From the NCBI RefSeq assembly GCF_003971235.1, contig NZ_CP034661.1:2170001-2234000 (forward strand): a DNA stretch of 64,000 bases, given 5' to 3'. The notes under the pieces are model-generated. The model did no database searches and was not told the origin of the DNA. It was given only the letters and a program-made list of their open reading frames with translations. Positions 8,701 through 16,748 of the stretch are shown piece by piece. This stretch comes from Chryseobacterium aureum. GTDB taxonomy: Bacteria > Bacteroidota > Bacteroidia > Flavobacteriales > Weeksellaceae. Positions within the stretch are counted from its first letter, which is position 1, and each line of letters opens with the position of its first letter. The position numbers were made by a program, and so were the translations under genes.

Positions 8701-8870
8701 AACTGTCCCTTAGCATTTTTAAACTCTATGGTTTTATTGCCATCCTCGTCAGTTACTATATTTTTATACAATTGTGCTTCTCCGTAGAGTCCATTATTAG
8801 CAATTCCTGATTGAGTAGCATCATTTACCCAGGTCGTGGGAGCAATAAACTTTGGATATACTAATTTAGC
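5745..8870 (-). pseudogene. DUF6443/Rhs-core protein, 3' part, cut off by IS3 element
   Basis: This is the larger part of an Rhs-like protein. It has repeated YD-type motifs (YNEYDQLAF, YRYDIKGRLV, YKYDIFGRP, YDKLNRLTTGYY, YDLNGNIVG), a classic Rhs-associated core near residues 675-790 (YIYQYKDHLGNVRVS to NPISFIDPDGRG) and a tip of about 225 residues. The tip ends with GEHTFSGSYIFHGYYGRFP and belongs to no toxin family I can name. The frame stays open to the IS edge at about 8870, where it reads KLVYPKFIAPTTWVNDATQ. The TTG at 8769-8771 is not a convincing start. Signal peptide and first 170 residues sit beyond the IS at 10100-10612. As it stands the tip has no start signal or export signal. 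Confidence 0.85.
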
Positions 8871-8909
8871 TTCCAGTTAGAGTTAAGCATAAAACCTTAA
8901 TTTTAACGT

Positions 8910-9209
8910 ATGAAACAAGGGCGAAAAATCTATGATCCGGCTTTTAAAAAACAAGCAGTTCAATTGAGCTATGAGCGATCTAATATTTCGGAACTGGCAA
9001 GAGAGCTGGGTATTGAAGTAACGATGCTTTACAAATGGAGAAAAGATTATCAGGAATTCGGAGAAAAGAGTTTTCCTGGGAAGGGTAATCTCAAACAAAC
9101 TCCAGAGCAGGAAAAAATTCATGAATTAGAAAAAAGACTTAGAGATGCAGAGCTTGAGCGTGATATATTAAAAAAAGCAATCGCCATTTTTTCCAAGAGC
9201 GGTCGATGA
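8910..9209 (+). CDS. IS3-family transposase OrfA (HTH protein)
   Basis: This 99-residue protein has the usual OrfA plan: an N-terminal helix-turn-helix (YDPAFKKQAVQLSYE ... ISELARELGIEVTMLYKWRKD) followed by a coiled coil (IHELEKRLRDAELERDILKKAIAIF) used for multimerisation. It binds the IS ends and works together with OrfB. Near its end lies a run of seven As (9170-9176) followed by G, and the -1 frame from there stays open through to the orfB ATG, so a fused OrfAB by -1 frameshifting is likely. The stop overlaps the orfB start as ATGA. Confidence 0.93.
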   Translation: MKQGRKIYDPAFKKQAVQLSYERSNISELARELGIEVTMLYKWRKDYQEFGEKSFPGKGNLKQTPEQEKIHELEKRLRDAELERDILKKAIAIFSKSGR

Positions 9210-10084
9210 AATACGAGTTCATTAAGAATCATGAATCTTTATTTCCGATTGAAAAAATGTGCAGTGTTTTAAAAGTAAGCTACAGTAGTTATTATAAATG
9301 GAAAGCAAGACCTCTTTCTAATAGAGAGAGACGAAAAAGAGAGATAAAAAAACAAATAACATCTATTTATTTTGCATCAAAGCAACGCTATGGAAGTCCC
9401 AGAATTACTGTAGAATTAGACTCATCAGGTTTTAAGACCTCCAGAATAACGGTTGCAAAATATATGAAAGAGCTTGGTTTAAGAAGTAAATTAAGCAGAA
9501 AATTTAGAGTAACAACAGATTCAAAACACAATTATTTGATTGCAGAGAACATCCTGAATAGAAACTTTTTGGTTGGCAGTCCATCCCAAGCTTGGGTCTC
9601 TGACATCACTTATCTCCAAACCAAAGATGGATTTTTATACCTGACAGCAATTATAGATTTGTTTGATCGAAAAGTAATTGGTTGGAGCTTAAGTACTGGG
9701 ATGAGTACCACGGAGACAAGTTTAGCTGCCTGGAAAATGGCTGTCAAAAATAGAAAAGCGGACAGTAAATTAATTTTTCACTCAGACAGAGGTGTTCAGT
9801 ATGCAAGTAAAAAATTCACAAATACTCTTGCTTTTTATGGAGTAAAAAGGAGTATGAGCAGAAAAGGGAATTGTTGGGATAACGCAGTGGCTGAAAGCTT
9901 CTTCAAGTCATTGAAAACAGAACTAATTTACGGAAACAAGCTTATCACAAGAGAACAGATGGAACTTGAAATTTTTGAATATATTGAAATATGGTACAAT
10001 AAAAAAAGAAGGCACAGTACCCTGAATTATCAAACAATAGAAGAATTTAACAATCAAAATAAAATTTACAAAAATGTAGCTTAA
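9206..10084 (+). CDS. IS3-family transposase OrfB (DDE integrase)
   Basis: This 292-residue catalytic subunit has an HTH_21-type region (KKQITSIYFASKQRYGSPRIT) and a retroviral-integrase core. The catalytic triad is complete: D123 in WVSDITYL, D184 in FHSDRGVQY and E220 in NAVAESFF. That gives spacings of 60 and 35 residues as usual for IS3. The C-terminal signature YNKKRRHSTLNYQTIEEF is present. No lesion is visible, so this copy may still move. It could also act on related copies elsewhere. Confidence 0.95.
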   Translation: MKYEFIKNHESLFPIEKMCSVLKVSYSSYYKWKARPLSNRERRKREIKKQITSIYFASKQRYGSPRITVELDSSGFKTSRITVAKYMKELGLRSKLSRKFRVTTDSKHNYLIAENILNRNFLVGSPSQAWVSDITYLQTKDGFLYLTAIIDLFDRKVIGWSLSTGMSTTETSLAAWKMAVKNRKADSKLIFHSDRGVQYASKKFTNTLAFYGVKRSMSRKGNCWDNAVAESFFKSLKTELIYGNKLITREQMELEIFEYIEIWYNKKRRHSTLNYQTIEEFNNQNKIYKNVA

Positions 10085-10099
10085 CTTATACTGGAAATT

Positions 10100-10612
10100 T
10101 TATTTGCATATCCACTTTCTTACCTTATCTTCTGTAGAATTGGCTTCATACCCAAATTTTACAGATTTTCCATTCCAGTCATTACCTACCTGTTTTTGTT
10201 CCAAAACCCTGTCTAAAGGAGAGTTCTCCAAAACCTTTTCAGAGTAAATCTTTTCATTGCCATATGCTGTAGGATAAACACCCAAAGGTCCTGAATAATA
10301 GTTTCCATTACTTGTTGAGAGCTGTGGAACAGGGAGATAGTTTTTCACTTGTCTTCCAAATTGGTCATATTCAATATGGGTAACAACATCTTTTCCTGAA
10401 GGTGAGGCTTGTAAATTTACTATCTGCTTGGGTCTTCCTAATCCATCAAAATACTGAACCGCTTCTGAGGATTTTGTAGGTGAAGTTCCATTATAATCCA
10501 GGTATACCTTTGTCTGGATATAATTTTCTGTATTAGAAATGGTTGAAAGCTGGGCGTATGTTAAGTTGGATAAGAGTAATACTCCTATCGGTATTATCAA
10601 TTTTTTCATCAA
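10100..10612 (-). pseudogene. DUF6443/Rhs-core protein, 5' part, truncated by IS3 element
   Basis: The 170-residue frame begins with a signal peptide (MMKKLIIPIGVLLLSNLTYA) and the DUF6443 opening (ENYIQTKVYLDYN, QYFDGLGRPKQIVNLQASP, HIEYDQFGRQVKNYLPVP). It stops at the IS border after KVRKWICK. It starts one base after the stop of the YD-wall gene, showing it was the third gene of that operon. Together with the part at 5745-8870 the original protein had about 1210 residues. The remnant could still be exported but lacks core and tip. Confidence 0.88.
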
Positions 10613-10613
10613 T

Positions 10614-13556
10614 TTAGTTTTTATAGTTATACTTCATCTCCTTCACTACCTGTCCATTTACATCCACTACTTTTTGAAGTCTGCCTGCTGAATCGTAGAT
10701 ATAATTCTCTCTAACTCCTGAAGGAGGGGTTATACTCGTTACTCCGATTAAAGGATCATAAGTATAAGTTGTAATTGAATAACTCTTTAAAGAAGGATTA
10801 TTTCTTACTGTATTCAATTCATTAATTAAGCTCTGTTCTGAAGCTGTATCAATGTCTACATTAGATTTTGTTACAATACTAAGATTTAAATAATCTGTAG
10901 AAGATGTAGGCTGCCCTAATGTTTGCATAAACTGTACGTAAGTAAGCCCCGTAATTTTTAAAATAGGTAAGCTTTGCTTATAGCCGTAAATAGTTACTGT
11001 TGGAATACCTGATTTATCCGTTGTTTGAATATAATTACCTCTATTATCTATGACATCATAATTTACCTGATCTATTGTTTTGTCTAGACTGATCTTATAG
11101 TTTGTAAAATCCAGATCAGCATTAAGCTTGGAAGTTCTAATCTTTTTAGGTACAATTGGCCAGGTATGGAATAGATTTTCCTGAAGAGAATACTTATTGT
11201 TCTCATTTTTTACAATTTCTATAATTGGAGTCCAAATATTGGAATTAATCATTGTCGAATAATTAGCAACCTGCCCTCCTACAATGGTATTATCATCAGA
11301 ACATCCTCTAAGACCCGGGCACCCAGCTTTCAATTCGTATGGATATACATACTTTTTGATGCTTGTTCCTGTAGAAGTTGTAGACTGTACTTCTTCTGGG
11401 TAAGGGTGCCAGAAAATATTAGACTCTCTATACTTTGTGTTTGTTTCTACTGAAACCTGCTTGCCATTAAGATATTCAATCACCTTTTCCTTCTTCAATA
11501 AATATGGAATTACAGGAGTATACATTGTATAACTTCTTGTGGAAACTCCATTTTGTATATAATTTTCATCTATTTCAGTGTAAACATAGTAGTTTTCATC
11601 AGAAATCTTACATGTAGTACAATTACTAAGAGATATATCAACTAGCTCACTTTCAGGCTTCAGAAAGGTCTGATATTCATACTGATATTCTTTTAATAGT
11701 TTATTACTAAAATCATATTCCATTTTCTTTAATAGCTTTCCTCTTTCATATTCTCTATTCCCACCATAATTAGCATAACCATTAAAATTATATCGTCTAA
11801 CTGAGTTTACATCAGGATTTGTAATGAAATCACTAAAAAAATATTCTGTATATCCCTTATTTTCTACTTTCTCAGCTACTTGGCTAAAATTAATCTTATC
11901 TCCAGTGTAAATGCCAGAACTAGCATTATTGGCAAGTTTATAGATATAATTTGTTGTATAATTATTTTGTCCGTCAGAATCAACCTTGGAAGCAATCCTG
12001 CTGGTAGAGGCATAAGCAGGATTAGAATTGAAATCTACTACTTGAGAATTGTATGGAGAGGAAGAAGATGTTTTAGTCTGTTTAGAATAGTCACTTCTTT
12101 CATAGTTGAAAATAGTATATCCCTTACTAGGATAAGTAACCTGTTTCAATAAAGCTACATCAATAAAATTATTAACATCCCCTTGTCCACTATTATTGCT
12201 TCCATTCCAAAATCCAAATGTATTGGTTCCATAACTACTTTTAGTTGGAAAATTGTCGGTTTTGTAATAATCAAAAGAATAGATCTCATTATTCTTATTA
12301 ACAGATGTTAAAAAATAACGAAAATTAGTTCCACCTAAAGCAGTCTGATTTAAGGATATACTTTCATTTCGTCCAAAATAATTTAAATTAATACCATTAA
12401 GGTGTATAAGATTATTATTATCTTTAAAATAATTGTAATTGATATTTATATTTTTACCTACAACTTCTATATTTTGAAGGATGGCTCTTTTTGTATAATT
12501 AAGTGTATTTACTATGCTCTCAGTTGTTGCAGTATAATATTCAAGTGATCGGGTTGCTTCTGTATTGGATGCATCTAATTGGGCTTGAGTTGGAAGGCTG
12601 GTTGGAAATAAACCTCCATTTGTAAGCGTTTTTTGGAAAAAAGGATTAAAGATACTGGCGTTACCTTGTTTATAGTTTGCCATAATGACATCACCATTAC
12701 TTAACTCTACTTTTTTTAAGAACCATGAAACGATATAATTAGCTCTGGTTGCAGAATAATAGCTTTGTACAGTATTTCCCGAAGGAGCATTACCTTTATT
12801 AGTATACTCAGAATAATTGACTTCCAAGGCATCGTAAGAGCCTCCAAAATAAAAAGTATTTCCTTTATCATCAATTATTCTTATTTGGTTGATATTTGTA
12901 TTATCAAATGGGATAGGACTTGTTACAGAGTAACATTTGGAAGCTAAAGAACTAGCTCCTAATACCTGTAATTTTGCATTCTCACAAAATACCATTGGTA
13001 CACCTTTGTTATCAAATACAAAATATCCTTTATATCCAAAGAAATCAAAATAAAATTTATCTGGTTTGAAATCTACTTTTACATTTCCATTAGGATTTTC
13101 TAAAATTTGTTTTTTAGAAGGATCAGTACCAGAATTAAAACTATGCTGTTGAATAATACAATCAGTTGTAGCTCTTGCCTTTAGCTCATCGGATGCAACA
13201 ATACCATAAAAACCATTAAGAGGATCAGCAACAAAATAATTTGAGAGTAAAAAATTCCCATTTACTTCTCGAGTAATACTTCCTATCTGGTTTCCGTACC
13301 AATTTTGGCCAAAGATACTCTCATCAACTCTTGGCCTAAATCCGCTTGATGTATTAGATATTTCGTTAGATAGTGTCAAATTCCCCACTGGAATGCTAAA
13401 TAATGGGATGGTTACATTAACAGCTCCATTATATAAATCATTATTTGTAGTTACTCCACTTATTAAAGATAGACTTTCTGATGGCCTATCTTGAGCAATA
13501 ACATTTGTTCCTAAGCATATCCCTAATAAAAGGATACTTAGCTTTATTTTTTTCAT
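10614..13556 (-). CDS. Large secreted YD/Rhs-wall protein
   Basis: This 980-residue exported protein has a signal peptide ending NVIAQ. Its N-terminal region is typical of Bacteroidota YD proteins: NGAVNVTIPLFSIPVGNLTLS, then FGQNWYGNQIGSITREVNG. A beta-rich body follows and the C terminus is YD-like (YSITTYTYDPLIGVTSITPP, NYIYDSAGRLQKVVD, NGQVVKEMKYNYKN). In this group such a gene normally precedes a DUF6443/Rhs gene, as here with a one-base gap. Each half may build part of an Rhs-like shell. It has neither toxin tip nor T9SS domain. It is intact and starts five bases after the upstream gene, so the two are translationally close. Confidence 0.8.
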   Translation of the reverse strand: MKKIKLSILLLGICLGTNVIAQDRPSESLSLISGVTTNNDLYNGAVNVTIPLFSIPVGNLTLSNEISNTSSGFRPRVDESIFGQNWYGNQIGSITREVNGNFLLSNYFVADPLNGFYGIVASDELKARATTDCIIQQHSFNSGTDPSKKQILENPNGNVKVDFKPDKFYFDFFGYKGYFVFDNKGVPMVFCENAKLQVLGASSLASKCYSVTSPIPFDNTNINQIRIIDDKGNTFYFGGSYDALEVNYSEYTNKGNAPSGNTVQSYYSATRANYIVSWFLKKVELSNGDVIMANYKQGNASIFNPFFQKTLTNGGLFPTSLPTQAQLDASNTEATRSLEYYTATTESIVNTLNYTKRAILQNIEVVGKNININYNYFKDNNNLIHLNGINLNYFGRNESISLNQTALGGTNFRYFLTSVNKNNEIYSFDYYKTDNFPTKSSYGTNTFGFWNGSNNSGQGDVNNFIDVALLKQVTYPSKGYTIFNYERSDYSKQTKTSSSSPYNSQVVDFNSNPAYASTSRIASKVDSDGQNNYTTNYIYKLANNASSGIYTGDKINFSQVAEKVENKGYTEYFFSDFITNPDVNSVRRYNFNGYANYGGNREYERGKLLKKMEYDFSNKLLKEYQYEYQTFLKPESELVDISLSNCTTCKISDENYYVYTEIDENYIQNGVSTRSYTMYTPVIPYLLKKEKVIEYLNGKQVSVETNTKYRESNIFWHPYPEEVQSTTSTGTSIKKYVYPYELKAGCPGLRGCSDDNTIVGGQVANYSTMINSNIWTPIIEIVKNENNKYSLQENLFHTWPIVPKKIRTSKLNADLDFTNYKISLDKTIDQVNYDVIDNRGNYIQTTDKSGIPTVTIYGYKQSLPILKITGLTYVQFMQTLGQPTSSTDYLNLSIVTKSNVDIDTASEQSLINELNTVRNNPSLKSYSITTYTYDPLIGVTSITPPSGVRENYIYDSAGRLQKVVDVNGQVVKEMKYNYKN

Positions 13557-13561
13557 CGTGT

Positions 13562-15121
13562 TTATTTTTTAATTAGTTTAGCATTAGCTGTTTTATTTGT
13601 GTCTGTTTTTATAGTTACCAGGTAAGCTCCCTGAACTAAAGCCTGAGTATTTAGCTTAGTGACTCTGTTTTTGGTTGTAAGGCTCTGAAGCTGTCTTCCA
13701 GACATATCATACAATAGGATATTGGCATCTTTGAAATCAAATCCTATTTCTACATAAGCATAATCTGAGACAGGATTGGGATAAATCTTGATATCATATT
13801 TTTCAATCAGATCATTAACCTGCATGTCTCCAAGCTTTACAATCTTCCAGTTTTCTTTTCCCAGTTCTTCTGCACTTGTACCAGCCAGAACAATTGAACC
13901 ATCTTTATCTAGCTTTAAATCAGAAAGCCTTTCTTCCTTCTTTCTGGATTCTCCTTTTACATGCTTTCTCCATACTTCATTCCCTTCCTGTTCAATATAT
14001 AATAGCCAAAAAGTTTCATCATCTGTTTGTATTCTGCCTTTAGCCTGAGTGTAACCTCCTAGTATAATGCCTTTTGAAGACTTATCATCTGCTGAATGCA
14101 GAACATTCATTCCCATCAGAATATCACGGTTGCCAAGGTTATAAGATTTCTGCCATTGTTCTTCGCCTCTTTCATTCAAAGCAATTACCCAAACGTCTGT
14201 TCCTTCTTCAATTCCTACCGTTTTATTACCTGATCTTTCCGATCTTGACTCTCCTCCAATGATATACCCTGTAGAAGTTAAAGCCATGGTTCTGATATGG
14301 TCATCATCTTTACCTCCAAAGTTCTTTTCCCATTCCACTTTTCCATCTTTTGACAGTTTTATAATCCAGTAGTCACCTTCACCAAAATTCTCAGTTTGTT
14401 TAGCATTATTATCTTTGGAATCATTCATTGCCTGACTTCTTGAATAAATTCCAAGCAATGCCCCTCCATCACGGGTAGGAATCATCTTTTCCATCTCATC
14501 TAATCCACGTCCTCCCAATGTTTGTTCAGATATTGTTTTTCCATCTTTGTCTAATCTGATGATCAGAACATCTTTTGAACCATAACCTTTAGAAGAGTTT
14601 TGTATATTACCTGCTACAAAAAATCCCTGGTCAGTCGTTTGAATCACTGATCTTGCCTCTTCATCTGATGAGCTTCCTAATGTTTTCTGCCATAACTGGT
14701 CTCCAAATTCATTGATTCGAATTAACCAAATGTCTGAACCTCCTTTAGAATCCTCTTTTTTATCCAAACCTTTACCTGAATATGAAGTGCCTGAAATCAA
14801 AAATCCTCCATCCTGGGTAGTGACAGTTGAAGATAGATAGTCGTGATTGTTTCCTGAAAAATATTTTTCAAAAACCTGTTCTCCCTGCTGATTCAGTTTT
14901 ACAAGGTGAAAATCATAACCGTTGTTTTGTTTGTTGTTCTGTTGGAGTTTATCACTTTGAATAGAACTTCCTGTGACAAGATATTGCCCGTCAATAGTCG
15001 TCGTAATCTGGCTTAAAAAATCCTGCGAACTGGATTTTATATCTTTCTGCCAAAGTACCTCTTGGGCAAATATGCCCGTAATAGTGCATAGAGAAAATGC
15101 ACACACGTAGAGTTTTTTCAT
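13562..15121 (-). CDS. T9SS-exported repeat protein, first gene of Rhs operon
   Basis: The 519-residue protein has a signal peptide (MKKLYVCAFSLCTITGIFAQ). About eight repeats of roughly 55 residues follow, each with a core like GGFLISG or GYIIGGES and an ending like WQKTLG, WEKNFGG or WQKSYNLG, as expected for propeller-like secreted proteins. The C-terminal 70 residues form a type A T9SS sorting domain (YPNPVSDYAYVEIG, LYDMSGRQLQSL, GAYLVTIKTD, KLIKK). It is the first gene after a near-perfect promoter and lies five bases before the YD-wall gene. A role in surface display of the Rhs complex is an inference from operon position. Confidence 0.8.
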   Translation of the reverse strand: MKKLYVCAFSLCTITGIFAQEVLWQKDIKSSSQDFLSQITTTIDGQYLVTGSSIQSDKLQQNNKQNNGYDFHLVKLNQQGEQVFEKYFSGNNHDYLSSTVTTQDGGFLISGTSYSGKGLDKKEDSKGGSDIWLIRINEFGDQLWQKTLGSSSDEEARSVIQTTDQGFFVAGNIQNSSKGYGSKDVLIIRLDKDGKTISEQTLGGRGLDEMEKMIPTRDGGALLGIYSRSQAMNDSKDNNAKQTENFGEGDYWIIKLSKDGKVEWEKNFGGKDDDHIRTMALTSTGYIIGGESRSERSGNKTVGIEEGTDVWVIALNERGEEQWQKSYNLGNRDILMGMNVLHSADDKSSKGIILGGYTQAKGRIQTDDETFWLLYIEQEGNEVWRKHVKGESRKKEERLSDLKLDKDGSIVLAGTSAEELGKENWKIVKLGDMQVNDLIEKYDIKIYPNPVSDYAYVEIGFDFKDANILLYDMSGRQLQSLTTKNRVTKLNTQALVQGAYLVTIKTDTNKTANAKLIKK

Positions 15122-15233
15122 ACTTGTGTTGTATTAATTGTTAAATAAATAATGATTTAATTATTGTGTATATCAGAAATACACAAATTGAGTAGTAAAT
15201 TTGTTGTTTTCATAGCTGTGTTTTTAATGTGTT

Positions 15234-15265
15234 CAAAATTAGTTTTTTCTAATCTTCATCCCAAA
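15234..15265 (-). promoter_or_regulatory. Promoter of the Rhs operon (TTTG-N20-TAATTTTG)
   Basis: On the minus strand TTTG (15262-15265) is followed after 20 bases by TAATTTTG (15234-15241). This matches the Bacteroidota consensus exactly. The leader would be about 105 bases long. Confidence 0.8.
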
Positions 15266-15401
15266 ATAAATTTTATTAACTTTCTCTAACAAGACAAAGA
15301 TATATCTGCAAAGCGACAAAATGTGTCGTATAATAAAGAAGTTACCTTAACAATATTGAAGTCGTAACTTTTGATAAGTACTCTTAATTATTTTTTCAAC
15401 T

Positions 15402-15545
15402 TCAACTTTCGATCTGTTTTGCTGACTCAATCAAAGCTTCTTTTAATCTTTTTCTCCTTGGCTGTATAAAAGTTGATTGTCTTTTTGAATAGGCCAAAGA
15501 GGTATTTATTTTGCTTTTTGAATGAGCCCAAACAAAAAAAATCAT
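15402..15545 (-). CDS. Possible 47-residue basic protein
   Basis: An ATG at 15543-15545 opens a 47-codon frame with protein-like content, including TSLAYSKRQ, IQPRRKRLKEALI and ESAKQIES. It has no recognisable family, promoter or ribosome site. It could be a real small basic protein, a remnant of a larger gene, or chance. It lies in the 589-base gap between the Rhs operon promoter and the T9SS fragment. Confidence 0.22.
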   Translation of the reverse strand: MIFFVWAHSKSKINTSLAYSKRQSTFIQPRRKRLKEALIESAKQIES

Positions 15546-15645
15546 ACTAGAATACAAACATTGAAAGACTTATCAATAGCAAAGCTCTTTTTACTCTTCT
15601 ACTCATTTACAGTAGACTTTTGTCCGGTTTTGATTAAACAAAAAA

Positions 15646-15663
15646 AACAACCCGAAGGTTGTT
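15646..15663 (-). terminator. Terminator after the T9SS fragment
   Basis: AACAACC and GGTTGTT enclose a four-base loop, and on the minus strand the stem runs into a T-rich tract. It follows the 15711-16049 frame. Confidence 0.75.
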
Positions 15664-15710
15664 TTCTGTTTTCCATTTTCTATTGTTGAGAATTGAAAAT
15701 CAATTATTAT

Positions 15711-16049
15711 TTATCTTTTAATTACTTTCACGGTTTTTACATTTCTGTTATCTAAATTTATTTTCACCAGATAGATTCCTGATACCAGTCCTGAAACATC
15801 AACTGCTGCTATTTTATCATTGATCGCTTTGGTTAAGATCAACTGTTCCGCAGTATTAAAAATGGTTACTGAGATGATTTTCTGATCAGAAGATACATTT
15901 AAAATATCATTTACAGGACTTGGGAAAACTTTTAAATTATTTGCTGAAGAGGTAATTTCTTCAACTGCCAGGTTAATTACAGGACATGCAATAGATACAA
16001 ACGAAGAACTATCCGTTGTCGAACCGTTACCTCGCGCTAACTTCTGCAA
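15711..16049 (-). pseudogene. Leftover C-terminal T9SS sorting domain
   Basis: The frame encodes about 112 residues whose last 75 are a complete type A T9SS domain (NLKVFPSPVNDILNVSS, ISVTIFNTAEQLI, GLVSGIYLVKINLD, KTVKVIKR). There is no signal peptide, the only start is a TTG, and a TAG lies two codons before it. This looks like the tail of a secreted protein whose main part was lost, probably by recombination next to the small HTH genes. Its own terminator is kept. Confidence 0.7.
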
Positions 16050-16080
16050 ACACTAATGATTCAATAAAACATACTCTTTT

Positions 16081-16392
16081 TTATAAAAATGATTTCTTCC
16101 ATTTAGTGATTGTATTGCGGCTTAATTTAAAATGCATTGCTGTCTGTATATTATTCAATTTATTTTTCTTCTGATAATTAAGAATCTCCATGACGGTTCT
16201 TTTATCATAGGATCTCAGTTTTTGATTAGCGATTTCATTATCTGTTTCAAATAAAATTCTATTCAGCGTAATCACATCAAGAATACTCATCGATTCTTTA
16301 TTTAAAATATTGCCGCACACCTCAATTTTATTTGGATATTTAGCCAGCACCATATCGGTGTATATTTTTTTATAATTGGGTCCTTTTATCAT
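16081..16392 (-). CDS. Small helix-turn-helix protein (transposase-like HTH)
   Basis: This 103-residue protein starts MIKGPNYKKIYTDMVLAKYP and ends with a clear HTH (LNNIQTAMHFKLSRNTITKWKKSFL, residues 78-102). The HTH resembles the N-terminal part of IS3 OrfA-like proteins, but no transposase core is nearby. Similar small proteins occur as stand-alone genes in Chryseobacterium (recollection, not a search). The gene follows the 71-residue protein at 16413 by 20 bases, so the two may be one unit. A DNA-binding regulatory role is likely; the target is unknown. Confidence 0.6.
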   Translation of the reverse strand: MIKGPNYKKIYTDMVLAKYPNKIEVCGNILNKESMSILDVITLNRILFETDNEIANQKLRSYDKRTVMEILNYQKKNKLNNIQTAMHFKLSRNTITKWKKSFL

Positions 16393-16412
16393 AATTTTCC
16401 TATTTAAATTTT

Positions 16413-16628
16413 CTAAAAATTAATTCGTCCAAATCGCTGTACCACTTTTACATTTTCTACCATATCATGATTGAAACAGATGATGATGTATTTTTTCATC
16501 CCTATCCAATTTGAAGTCAAATAATAAGTCCATACATCAGCAGGATAATGATTAAATTCACTTCCAAATTCTGTCAATATTTCTTTTTTACTCAACCCTA
16601 TTAAATTTTGATACTCATTAAACTTCAT
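16413..16628 (-). CDS. Small conserved-type hypothetical protein
   Basis: The 71-residue product contains GLSKKEILTEFGSEFNHYPADVWTYYL and IIICFNHDMVENVKVVQRF. This pattern (short helix, Gly, then beta strands) recalls small SmpA-like folds, but it has no signal peptide and I cannot place it in a family. It is directly upstream of the HTH gene at 16081 and reads the same way. Function unknown. Confidence 0.5.
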   Translation of the reverse strand: MKFNEYQNLIGLSKKEILTEFGSEFNHYPADVWTYYLTSNWIGMKKYIIICFNHDMVENVKVVQRFGRINF

Positions 16629-16681
16629 ATGATGATCTTTTTAAACTATTGAATTTATGAGACCACAAATTCTCATTCGAA

Positions 16682-16712
16682 AATAAGCCCGGGTAAGAGT
16701 ACCGGGCTTATT
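16682..16712 (-). terminator. Hairpin after the fibrinogen-like gene
   Basis: AATAAGCCCGG and CCGGGCTTATT form an 11-base perfect stem with a nine-base loop. The following bases are not a strong T run, so it may act as a weak terminator or as a 3'-end protecting hairpin. Confidence 0.6.
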
Positions 16713-16748
16713 ATCTTTGAATATATAATAACAGATTATCAAATGAGA

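Larger units (their letters stand above)
8871..10096 (+). mobile_element. IS3-family insertion sequence inside the Rhs gene
   Basis: The ends share an imperfect inverted repeat: TTCCAGTTAGAGTTAAGC at 8871-8888 and, on the other strand, TTCCAGTATAAGTTAAGC at 10079-10096. Inside are orfA and orfB of an IS3-type element in intact form. It is inserted against the direction of the Rhs gene. Exact outer edges and the target duplication are not clear; a short AAA or TAAA repeat is possible. The Rhs frame rejoins (WICK with KLVYPKF) if a few bases beyond each repeat also belong to the element. Confidence 0.88.

Noticed and set aside
8769-8771. TTG as a genuine start of the 1008-residue Rhs protein
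   Set aside because: Coding similarity continues upstream to the IS edge, and the TTG has no start context; the frame is the 3' part of a split gene.
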